NCBI RefSeq assembly: GCF_900113605.1
Contig: NZ_FOPY01000001.1
Location: 317,669 to 381,668, forward strand
From: Modicisalibacter xianhensis
GTDB taxonomy: Bacteria > Pseudomonadota > Gammaproteobacteria > Pseudomonadales > Halomonadaceae
DNA: 64,000 nucleotides
Reading direction: 5' to 3'
Part shown: piece by piece, positions 17,101 to 23,768 of the stretch
Numbering within the stretch: position 1 is the first letter of the stretch
Layout of the letters: every line of letters begins with the position of its first letter
The notes under the pieces: generated by a model
Told to the model about the DNA's origin: nothing
Database searches by the model: none
What the model saw: the letters and a program-made list of their open reading frames with translations, nothing else
Position numbers and translations under genes: made by a program

Positions 17101-17118
17101 TGTAGGAGATCGCTGACG
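17101..17118. promoter_or_regulatory. GacA/UvrY-like binding box upstream of the candidate CsrB/RsmZ RNA
   Basis: TGTAGGAGATCGCTGACG matches the palindromic consensus TGTAAGAGATCTCTTACA, recalled for csrB/rsm promoters, at 14 of 18 positions. Its centre lies about 55 bases upstream of the favoured RNA start, the distance usual for GacA upstream activating sites in Pseudomonas rsm promoters. Confidence 0.6.
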
Positions 17119-17257
17119 TCTTTTGTGAGACATCACGGTGGGCCTCGTCGAAGCCAGTCATCCTGAACACATCGGGCTATTGCAACGAGCGTTGAGCCAG
17201 AAAGACCTTCTGCCATTACACTGTGTTGTCTGACCTTGGCAACGACGGGAGATCAGC

Positions 17258-17677
17258 ATGAGCGATTTCGACAGATTGATCAGGAATCTGGCCCGGGCCG
17301 GTGCACTGGCTGCCCGAGCAAGACAAGGCGACAAGCAAGTCATCGATGAACTTATCGACTCCCTGCAGGCCTATGTGGGGGCCAGCGCCGAAACCTACGA
17401 AGGCGAAGCCTCTACCAGGCAGGAGCAGGAGCCGGCACAGCCCGAGGAAAGGCCGAATGCCGGCATCGACAAGACCATTGACGGCTACCGGGCCACCAAG
17501 GAGGCCATGGCAGCGATTATCGACAAGCATATGCTGGCGGCATTCGAAGAGATCGAATCCCTGTACGGCGCGACACCAACCGATGTGACGCTCCGGATCG
17601 ATGCGCAACAACCACTTGAGAGTAACTACCCGAATGGCAGGTATGCCGGAAGCGACGTGCGACTAGGCGGCGATTAA
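17258..17677 (+). CDS. Hypothetical protein, 139 residues
   Basis: The ATG has GGGAGA seven bases upstream. Residues 1-45 are helical and amphipathic (DRLIRNLARAGALAARARQGDKQVIDEL), residues 46-70 are an acidic Glu/Gln/Pro linker, and residues 72-105 form another helix (TIDGYRATKEAMAAIIDKHMLAAFEEIESLYG). There is no signal peptide or membrane span. No family recognised. It precedes another small gene by 160 bases on the same strand. Confidence 0.65.
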   Translation: MSDFDRLIRNLARAGALAARARQGDKQVIDELIDSLQAYVGASAETYEGEASTRQEQEPAQPEERPNAGIDKTIDGYRATKEAMAAIIDKHMLAAFEEIESLYGATPTDVTLRIDAQQPLESNYPNGRYAGSDVRLGGD

Positions 17678-17839
17678 GCGCTGACAACACGCCGGCGGCG
17701 CAGGGACGCTTGTCGCCGGGACTACGGTGGGCAAGGCCCGGCATTGCGTTTCGTAACCAAATCCACCATTGACTCGCTGTGTACCAGCCTCCATAACTGA
17801 ATGGATGACGCTGTGTCTGATCCCAGACAGGGAGGTAAC

Positions 17840-17989
17840 ATGAGGAAGTTCATAGGAATGGCAGTCGCCAACTGGCTGCGCAAGCCGGAGAATCAGGACA
17901 AGGTCAAGCGTACGGCAAAGCGCTTGTGGCACAAGCACCAGAGTCGCAAGCAGACCACGAGTCGCCACGATCACACCCCGCCCCGGTGA
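17840..17989 (+). CDS. Small basic protein, 49 residues
   Basis: The ATG at 17840 has an excellent site (GGGAGG, five bases upstream), which is why I place the start here instead of the in-frame ATG at 17801. The protein is strongly basic (Lys, Arg and His make up about a third), with one amphipathic helix (FIGMAVANWLRKPENQDKVKRTAKRLW) followed by a charged tail. It could bind nucleic acid or membranes; nothing in the sequence decides. A strong hairpin terminator follows within ten bases. Confidence 0.6.
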   Translation: MRKFIGMAVANWLRKPENQDKVKRTAKRLWHKHQSRKQTTSRHDHTPPR

Positions 17990-17995
17990 TTCCCC

Positions 17996-18018
17996 TGCCC
18001 CGGTCAATGACCGGGGCA
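17996..18018 (+). terminator. Terminator after the 49-residue basic protein
   Basis: A perfect 10-bp stem, TGCCCCGGTC and GACCGGGGCA, closes an AAT loop, followed by TTCATG. Confidence 0.65.
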
Positions 18019-18050
18019 TTCATGTCGAGACAAAAAATTTCTTGCTCCCT

Positions 18051-18079
18051 CTTGAACCGGTTGTAATCGACCCTATTTT
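18051..18079 (+). promoter_or_regulatory. Sigma-32 (heat-shock) promoter of the hsp20 gene
   Basis: CTTGAA at 18051-18056, a 14-base spacer, then CCCTATTTT from 18071. This matches the sigma-32 pattern CTTGAA - 13 to 15 - CCCCATNT with one change. Transcription would start near 18085, leaving a leader of about 92 bases before the Hsp20 ATG. Confidence 0.8.
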
Positions 18080-18084
18080 ATGTT

Positions 18085-18176
18085 TTGCCAACCGGCAAGA
18101 CTCTAGCCAGGGATGCTGCCAAGCGGGTCCCGCTGCGCAAGAGTCCGACTTCGCTAGACATTAGGGAGTACTTGTC
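18085..18176 (+). promoter_or_regulatory. Candidate ROSE-type RNA thermometer in the hsp20 leader
   Basis: The Shine-Dalgarno AGGGAG (18163-18168) can pair with TTCGCT (18150-18155) across a 7-base loop. The pairing has G53 opposite G65 and a terminal T-G wobble, the same built-in G-G mismatch that makes ROSE elements melt at heat-shock temperature. An upstream palindrome, AGCGGGTCCCGCT (18122-18134), would form a first hairpin as in ROSE RNAs. Leader length also fits. It rests on visual folding only. Confidence 0.5.
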
Positions 18177-18680
18177 ATGACTACCGCATCATTCTCTCTG
18201 GCACCGCTGTTTCGTCATTCCATCGGATTCGATCGGTTCAACGACTTGTTCGAGCGGGCTTTCGAGGGGGACGCCACCACCAGTTATCCTCCGTACAACA
18301 TCGAAAAGCATGGCGAAAACGAATATCGCATTGTCCTGGCCGTGGCCGGCTTCACCGAGCAGGATCTGAGTATCAGCGTAGAAGGCGGCGTGCTCAGCGT
18401 CTCCGGTGCCAAGCCAAACACTACCGAGGAAGGCAAGACGATCGGCTACATGCACCAAGGTATCGCCCAGCGTTCCTTCAAGCTTTCCTACCGCCTGGAG
18501 GATCATATCGAGGTGCATGGCGCCAGGCTCGAGAATGGCCTGTTGACCATCCACTTGCTGCGCGTCATCCCGGAGGCGGCCAAGCCCCGCCAGATTCCGA
18601 TCGGCTCCGACGCTAGCGCTTCGACACAAGTACATCAGTTGGAAGCCAGCAAGGACGACACCAAGGTCGAGTCCGCATAA
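18177..18680 (+). CDS. Small heat-shock protein, Hsp20/IbpA family
   Basis: 167 residues. The N-terminus (SLAPLFRHSIGFDRFNDLFERAF) and the alpha-crystallin domain at about 40-130 follow the class A IbpA pattern: YPPYNIEKHGENEYRIVLAVAGF, LSISVEGGVLSVSGAK, YMHQGIAQRSFKLSYRLEDHIEVHGARLENGLLTIHL. The usual IPEA(A)KPR(Q)I at the domain end carries the conserved I-P anchor. It is a holdase that binds unfolding proteins in the cytosol for later rescue by DnaK/ClpB. Regulation looks doubly heat-dependent: a sigma-32 promoter and a probable RNA thermometer in the leader. Confidence 0.95.
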   Translation: MTTASFSLAPLFRHSIGFDRFNDLFERAFEGDATTSYPPYNIEKHGENEYRIVLAVAGFTEQDLSISVEGGVLSVSGAKPNTTEEGKTIGYMHQGIAQRSFKLSYRLEDHIEVHGARLENGLLTIHLLRVIPEAAKPRQIPIGSDASASTQVHQLEASKDDTKVESA

Positions 18681-18710
18681 ACGGTAGCGCTTGATCTGGG
18701 ATGTCAGTCT

Positions 18711-18740
18711 GCAAGAGCCCCGCTTCGGCGGGGCTCTTGC
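18711..18740. terminator. Strong hairpin terminator after hsp20
   Basis: A perfect 13-bp stem (GCAAGAGCCCCGC and its complement) closed by a TTCG tetraloop, 31 bases after the stop codon. The trailing T run is poor. Confidence 0.75.
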
Positions 18741-18895
18741 GTGTTAGCCAGGGATGCTCGACCACCATTGCAGCAGCCAGAATTAAAGTAACTTAACGTA
18801 ACATAATGAGAAGAATAGCCTCGCAGCCCTGCGGCGGCCGGCTAAACTCATAGGAACTGCTACGCTTACCTATTCATGGAATGACGAGGTGTACC

Positions 18896-19210
18896 ATGGC
18901 ACAGGGACATGTATCTTGTGGACACAGCTTCGAGAAGCTGATGGCGTCCTTGGGTGGCGCCAGGAACGAACCGGAAGCAGCGCTGAAGCCGACTGATCCA
19001 GCGACAAGCACGCTGGATATACGCACTCCCATTGAGCGCATGCAGGAAGCTAACCGACGTCTTCAGGAAGCCACCGCACGCCTGAAGCAATCCAGTGCCC
19101 GGCTCGAGTATAGCGTGTCCAGCCTGCAGACCGCAGTGGCCCAACTGCTGGAAAAATACCCCGAACTGCGCCGGGAGCTGCCGCCCGAGGCAAAGACCAG
19201 AAAGTCCTAA
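18896..19210 (+). CDS. Coiled-coil protein of unknown function, 104 residues
   Basis: The ATG at 18896 (MAQGHV) has GAGG six bases upstream. Residues about 45-90 form a clear coiled coil (IERMQEANRRLQEATARLKQ, then SSARLEYSVSSLQTAVAQLLEKY) with leucine/alanine heptads. There is no signal peptide. Two Cys-His pairs do not form a recognisable zinc motif. No family recognised. A 138-bp inverted-repeat element begins directly after its stop codon. Confidence 0.6.
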   Translation: MAQGHVSCGHSFEKLMASLGGARNEPEAALKPTDPATSTLDIRTPIERMQEANRRLQEATARLKQSSARLEYSVSSLQTAVAQLLEKYPELRRELPPEAKTRKS

Positions 19211-19348
19211 GCTCTATCTGAAAAATCGACGAGCGATAGCCAGACAAGGCAAAAATTGACGAAAAAGCGGAGTTTACGTGGGTAAATGAGCATCTTGAGT
19301 CGATTTTTAACGCCGTATGGTTGAGCGCAGACATTTTTCAGACAGAGC
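19211..19348. repeat. 138-bp inverted-repeat (MITE/ERIC-like) intergenic element
   Basis: The ends are 16-bp inverted repeats with one mismatch: GCTCTATCTGAAAAAT (19211-19226) and ATTTTTCAGACAGAGC (19333-19348). A second, inner pair is AAAAATCGAC (19221-19230) and GTCGATTTTT (19299-19308), and the centre has GTTTAC-GTGG-GTAAAT, recalling the core of enterobacterial ERIC elements. AGCTCT occurs at both flanks. It begins at the stop codon of the upstream gene, codes for nothing I can support, and is AT-richer than its surroundings. The symmetry fits a non-autonomous mobile element or a transcribed intergenic repeat. Confidence 0.7.
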
Positions 19349-19429
19349 GTAGCTCTCTGGCACGACTCGCCCAGCCTCGACAACAACGGCCGAGGCTGGG
19401 ATTGCCAGCCACCAACCGACCGGAGAACC

Positions 19430-19606
19430 ATGATGCCGCTAGCCCAGCAACAGCCTCCGCCGGAAGACCCTCCCCTTCACGACCCGCCTTCACCGGAACC
19501 TCCCGATGAGGAGCCACAGCAACCCCCTAGACCGGAAGACCAGCCCGGGGACACGCCACCGGAAGAAGCCCCACCGTATCCCGAGCCACCATTGCCACCC
19601 GGTTGA
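19430..19606 (+). CDS. Proline/glutamate-rich microprotein, 58 residues
   Basis: Starts at tandem ATGs (19430 and 19433) with GGAGA just upstream and ends at TGA 19606. Of 58 residues, 25 are Pro, and most others are Glu, Asp or Gln, for example PEPPDEEPQQPP and DTPPEEAPPYPEPP. Such a chain would be an extended, acidic, polyproline-II-like rod without hydrophobic core, signal peptide or membrane span. A 13-bp terminator follows 22 bases later. I recognise no family. Low-complexity composition in GC-rich DNA can arise by chance, but the start site and terminator argue for a real gene. Confidence 0.55.
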   Translation: MMPLAQQQPPPEDPPLHDPPSPEPPDEEPQQPPRPEDQPGDTPPEEAPPYPEPPLPPG

Positions 19607-19627
19607 AACAATCAGCGACACCTGACG

Positions 19628-19656
19628 AACGAGGCCGCTCTGTGAGCGGCCTCGTT
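19628..19656. terminator. Bidirectional terminator between the proline-rich gene and the lipoprotein gene
   Basis: A perfect 13-bp stem, AACGAGGCCGCTC and its complement, around a TGT loop. It lies between two convergent small genes, 22 bases after one stop and 6 before the other. Confidence 0.75.
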
Positions 19657-19661
19657 GACGA

Positions 19662-19811
19662 TCAGGCGGACCCTCCCCCCGTCGAGTCCTGGAATGATTC
19701 CTCGTCCGGGGTGGGATTGACAGGCTCATCCTCGCCACAAGCCGAGAGTGTCAGTGCGCCGAGAATGGCCAGTGAGATCAAAAGAAACTTGCTGCGCTTA
19801 GTGGTCTGCAT
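19662..19811 (-). CDS. Small lipoprotein, 49 residues
   Basis: ATG at 19811 with GGAGAG five to six bases upstream, TGA at 19662. The N-terminus is a bacterial lipoprotein signal: basic MQTTKRSK, hydrophobic FLLISLAILGALT, lipobox LSAC with Cys25. The mature part is about 25 residues, acidic and Pro/Gly-rich (GEDEPVNPTPDEESFQDS then TGGGSA). Gly-Glu after the Cys does not carry the inner-membrane retention Asp, so outer-membrane location is more likely. It resembles the entericidin-sized small lipoproteins but I cannot assign it to one. Confidence 0.7.
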   Translation of the reverse strand: MQTTKRSKFLLISLAILGALTLSACGEDEPVNPTPDEESFQDSTGGGSA

Positions 19812-19941
19812 TGCTTCTCTCCATGAAGTCGTTAATGCGGTCGAGCCGACTCAGGCATCTGTCATTCGGCCCCACGGCCGGTCGAACTCTTAGTTATAGA
19901 AGCCATACCCGCAGAAGCCAATCGACACATGCCGCAACGCC

Positions 19942-21948
19942 TCAGTCGGCAGTCACACGATTGCGCCCGGCGGCCTTGGCCCGATAGCTGGCCTGATCGG
20001 CGCGCTGCATGAGCGTGTCAATATCCTGGTCGCCAGGCCGGAAGGACGTCACGCCGAGGCTCAACGTCACTCGATAGGCCTTGCCCTGATGCTCGACACT
20101 GACCGCCTCGACGGCCTTGCGCAGGGCTTCCGCCGTCGTCATGGCCTGTTCCCTGTCGCAACCGGGCATCAATAGCGCGAACTCGTCACCACCATAGCGA
20201 GCAAGGTTGTCACTCTTGCGTACTCGGGCGGCGGCTGCCTGTGCCACACGCTGGAGCATGTCATCGCCCAGGGCATGGCCACCCTCGTCGTTGATCGGCT
20301 TGAACCGATCCAGGTCGAAGAACACCAGCGCCGAGGGCTTGCCGCTTTTTACCCAGTCGGCCAGTGCCTCTTCCATGCGGCGCTCGAAGCCACGCCGATT
20401 GAGCAGGCCGGTCAATGGGTCGTGCTCTGCCTCCCAGCGCTGCAGGGCTTCCACCTCGCGCGTGTGGGTGATGTCCTTCATCGTGCCCACGAAACCGAGC
20501 GGGCGGCCATCGGTCAGGCGTACCAGACTGGCATGCGCCTCGACCCAGATCGTCTCTCCCCGGGCGGTAAGGTAACGATACTGGCGCTGGAAATCGCGCC
20601 CGGTAGTCAGCGTATCCTGCCAATGATCCCTGACGTCCTGCCTGTCGCTGGCATGGACATGCGCGCCGAAACTGCGCTGACGATATGCCTTGAGATCATA
20701 GCCGGTCAGTTGCGTCATGGCCGGGTTGATGTAACGCAACTGACCTTCGAGGTCGTAGATGAACATGCACACCGGCGAAGACGCCAGTACGGCATCCAGG
20801 AAGGCCTGACGGTCGAGCAGTTCGCCTTCGGTCAGGCGCTGTTTCTCGACGACACGGTTGAATGTCTCCATGACCTGATTCAGTTCGGTAGCACCAGTGC
20901 GCAACTCGACACGTTCGCGCAAGCCTTGCCCCACGGCATGAATCTGGCGCTCCAGGCGCGTCAACGGCCACAGGGCCAGGCGCAGGAGCCACCATAACAA
21001 TGCCAGCATGACCACGACGGTAACAGTACCCACCAGCCACATGTGGCGGACGAACCACTCCAGCGGCGCAAACGCCTGCTCGCGAGGCACCATCACGCTG
21101 ACGACCCAGTTGGCCGGCCAGACCTGGCGGTAGGCCTGCAAGGCCATCTGTCCATCGGCGAGCGGGCCAACGGCATTGCCCTGCCACCCGGCCAGCGCCA
21201 GGTCCAGCCAAGGGTTCTGCTCAGCCGGAGGGGCATCCTCCAGGATCCAGCGCAGGTCCGGGTGCACCAGGATCTTGCCGGAGGCAGTCGTCAAGGCGGC
21301 AAAGCCCTGGTCGCCGATACGAATACGACGCAGCTTTTCGAAGAAGCTGCCCTGCCGGATGTTGACGACACCGCCGACGAGTCCCTCGAACGCTCCATCA
21401 GGACCCGTCAATGGCACGCTGAGCATGAGCAGGGGCACTCGGCTGGCCCGGCCGAAGAAGGGCTCGCTGACATAAGGACCACCGACCTGGCGCTGGAAAG
21501 CAAAATATCCCTTGTCGGATACATCCAGCCCCTGGCGACCGGCAACCCGGGGCCAGTCAGCCAGAACACGGCCATCCCTGCCAACCACCACCAGGCCATC
21601 GAACAGGGCCAGCAGCGCATCGTTGTGACGGAGTGCGGTACGCAGCAGTGTGGCACTGGCGCTGCCTGTCGCCGGTAACTGGCTCGCCAGTCGATCGAGC
21701 GAATCGAAGCGCAACAGAATCTCTCGCTCGATCATCTCAGCGATGATTCTCGCCTCGTATTCGAGGTGCTCATCGCTGACTTCCCGGATCAGGCGCTGCC
21801 CCGAATCCCAGGTCGACAGCAGAATGGCGGCAATCACCACGATCCAGCCGATGGCCAGCCCTAGCAATAAACGCTTGTGCAGCGAGCGGACACCCAGCGT
21901 CAGGACCCGGCCGACACGCTGGAGCCCTGCGGCAAGCCTCCCTTTCAA
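19942..21948 (-). CDS. Membrane diguanylate cyclase with dCache sensor, HAMP, PAS and GGDEF
   Basis: 668 residues from a TTG with GAGGAAA upstream. One membrane span at about 27-46, a periplasmic dCache-type sensor up to about 300 (DSGQRLIREVSDEHLEYEAR; DLDVSDKGYFAFQRQ-like KGYFAFQRQVGGPYVSEPF), a second span at about 308-332, HAMP, a PAS domain at about 385-505 (SPVCMFIYDLEGQLRYINPAM) and GGDEF at 520-668. The catalytic GGDEF (586-590) is intact and RKSD at 577-580 gives a feedback I-site. It should make c-di-GMP in response to an extracellular ligand; RGGPYVSEPF-type pockets often bind amino acids, but the ligand is not inferable here. Confidence 0.93.
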   Translation of the reverse strand: MKGRLAAGLQRVGRVLTLGVRSLHKRLLLGLAIGWIVVIAAILLSTWDSGQRLIREVSDEHLEYEARIIAEMIEREILLRFDSLDRLASQLPATGSASATLLRTALRHNDALLALFDGLVVVGRDGRVLADWPRVAGRQGLDVSDKGYFAFQRQVGGPYVSEPFFGRASRVPLLMLSVPLTGPDGAFEGLVGGVVNIRQGSFFEKLRRIRIGDQGFAALTTASGKILVHPDLRWILEDAPPAEQNPWLDLALAGWQGNAVGPLADGQMALQAYRQVWPANWVVSVMVPREQAFAPLEWFVRHMWLVGTVTVVVMLALLWWLLRLALWPLTRLERQIHAVGQGLRERVELRTGATELNQVMETFNRVVEKQRLTEGELLDRQAFLDAVLASSPVCMFIYDLEGQLRYINPAMTQLTGYDLKAYRQRSFGAHVHASDRQDVRDHWQDTLTTGRDFQRQYRYLTARGETIWVEAHASLVRLTDGRPLGFVGTMKDITHTREVEALQRWEAEHDPLTGLLNRRGFERRMEEALADWVKSGKPSALVFFDLDRFKPINDEGGHALGDDMLQRVAQAAAARVRKSDNLARYGGDEFALLMPGCDREQAMTTAEALRKAVEAVSVEHQGKAYRVTLSLGVTSFRPGDQDIDTLMQRADQASYRAKAAGRNRVTAD

Positions 21949-22069
21949 GGATTTTCCTCAGGCAAAAAAGCGAAAGGCCTAGGATATAAGCCTGAGGATA
22001 GGCCTGGCTATTGTACGATCAGTTAAAGTCGCGCTTACGTTCAACGCTGTCTGCCCGACTCTCGCCAGA

Positions 22070-22870
22070 CTAGACCCCTTTGGGCTTCAGTTCGCGACGT
22101 CTCTTCAGCTCGTAGACGACGGCAATCAGGATCGTGATGACAATCAGCACCAGCCCCAGCGCATTGACGGCAGGCGTCAATCCGGTGCGCACCTTGGAAG
22201 CGATGTAAACGGTCAGGGTGGTGTCGTAGCCGACCACGAACAGCGAGGTGTTGTAATTCTCGAAGGACTGCAGGAAGGCAATGACGGCTGCCGACAGGAT
22301 GGCCGGCTTGAGAAACGGCAGCAGTACCCGCCGAAACGCCTGCCAGGGCGTGGCTCCCAAGTCCAGCGCCGCTCGCTCCAGGGTACGGTCGAAGCGCTGC
22401 AAGCGCGCCATGACCATCAACATCACATAGGCCGAGATGAACGTGGCCTGCCCCAGGACGGTGAGGAAAGTGCCGCCGCTGACCCCGAACTCGCGCCAGA
22501 AGATCAGTGTGGATATGCCGATGATGACGCCGGGTGTCAGCAATGGCGACAGGATGAGGCCGTAGACGAAGGGCTTGGCCCGGCTCTCGACAGTCGTCAG
22601 GAACAGCGCACTGGCCACGCCGATAGGCACGGCCAGGCACAGCACCCCGCCGGCGACCAGCAGGCTGTTGCCCAGCGCTGCCCACATCCTGCCATCGGCC
22701 CACAGCTCCGCAAACCACTTGAGCGTGGTCCCGTTCCACGGCGTGATGGTCGGAAAGCGACTGTCATTGAAGGTAGCCACCGCCATGATCGCCAGCGGCA
22801 GGAACAGGTAGACGAAGAACAGGCCGATATACAGCCGCAGACCCCAGTCGAAAAAGCGCTGCGCACTCAT
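22070..22870 (-). CDS. Polyamine-type ABC transporter permease (PotC/PotI-like)
   Basis: 266 residues from the ATG at 22870 with AAGGAAG upstream. Six membrane spans and the BPD transport signature EAA loop (LERAALDLGATPWQAFRRVLLPFLKP), here LERAALDLGATPWQAF. WNGTTLKWFAELW after span 1 is typical of PotI/YdcV. It is the last gene of the operon binding protein - ATPase - permease - permease, all on the minus strand. Spermidine/putrescine is the usual substrate of the family, but related operons take other amines or betaines. Confidence 0.88.
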   Translation of the reverse strand: MSAQRFFDWGLRLYIGLFFVYLFLPLAIMAVATFNDSRFPTITPWNGTTLKWFAELWADGRMWAALGNSLLVAGGVLCLAVPIGVASALFLTTVESRAKPFVYGLILSPLLTPGVIIGISTLIFWREFGVSGGTFLTVLGQATFISAYVMLMVMARLQRFDRTLERAALDLGATPWQAFRRVLLPFLKPAILSAAVIAFLQSFENYNTSLFVVGYDTTLTVYIASKVRTGLTPAVNALGLVLIVITILIAVVYELKRRRELKPKGV

Positions 22871-22880
22871 GTGTGCTTCC

Positions 22881-23768
22881 TTATTTTGCAATGTCCGCCA
22901 GGCCCACCTTGAACAGGCGCATGACCAGTGCCATGAAACCGATGCACAGGATCAGCAGCAGGAAGGCGTAAGCAGCCCCCTGGTTCCAATCCCCGCCTTC
23001 GAAGAACCAGTTGTAGATGATCTGCGTGAACCAGCGACTGCCCGGCGAGCCCAGCAAGGCCGGCACGGCATAGCTGCCCGCCGCCAGCATGAAGGTCATG
23101 ATGCAGCCCGTGGCAATGCCGGGCTTGGCATGCGGAATCACGATGCGCCAATGGGTACGCAGGCTGCCCGCGCCCAGGTCGCGCGCGGCGCGAATCTGGT
23201 TGCCGTCCAGGCTCTCGATGGCGTTGTAGAGCGGAAACACCATGAACAGGATGTAGGCATAGACCATGCCGACCAGCACCCCGGTGTCGCCATTGAGAAA
23301 GCGGATGGGCCGCTCGATCAGCCCCAGGGTCAGGAGGATCTCGTTGAGGGGCCCGCGGAATGCCAGCAGAATGAACCATGAGAAGGTGCGCAGTATCTCG
23401 TTGATCCAGAACGGGATGATCAGCAGCAGCAGGCACAGCGCCGCCTGCCCGGGGGTGGCAGTCTTGGCCAGGTAATAGGCCAGCGGATAACTGACCAGCA
23501 ACGTCAGGGACGTGACCAGTACGCTCGACCATAGCGTCTTGAAGAAGATCGATAGGTGGATGTCATTGTTGAACAGGGTGACGTAGTTGATCAGGGTCCA
23601 GCCATCCTTGGGCCCGCCGATTTCCGCTGGCAGCAAGCTGGGCCGCAGCGAGTAGTCGATCATCTGCAACTGGGGTAACGTCACCATCAGGATCAGCCAG
23701 ATACCCAGGATGCCGGCGATGGCCATGGCCACCGGGGCACCGAATCGCGCCTTAAGCTGACGAAACAT
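22881..23768 (-). CDS. Polyamine-type ABC transporter permease (PotB/PotH-like)
   Basis: 295 residues from the ATG at 23768, six to seven bases after AGGGAGAG. Six spans, SLRPSLLPAEIGGPKDGWTL in the first periplasmic loop and the EAA loop IRAARDLGAGSLRTHWRIVIPHAKPG. It overlaps the end of the ATPase gene by 17 bases and is followed by the second permease after 10 bases, so it forms an inner-membrane channel heterodimer with that gene product. Confidence 0.9.
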   Translation of the reverse strand: MFRQLKARFGAPVAMAIAGILGIWLILMVTLPQLQMIDYSLRPSLLPAEIGGPKDGWTLINYVTLFNNDIHLSIFFKTLWSSVLVTSLTLLVSYPLAYYLAKTATPGQAALCLLLLIIPFWINEILRTFSWFILLAFRGPLNEILLTLGLIERPIRFLNGDTGVLVGMVYAYILFMVFPLYNAIESLDGNQIRAARDLGAGSLRTHWRIVIPHAKPGIATGCIMTFMLAAGSYAVPALLGSPGSRWFTQIIYNWFFEGGDWNQGAAYAFLLLILCIGFMALVMRLFKVGLADIAK

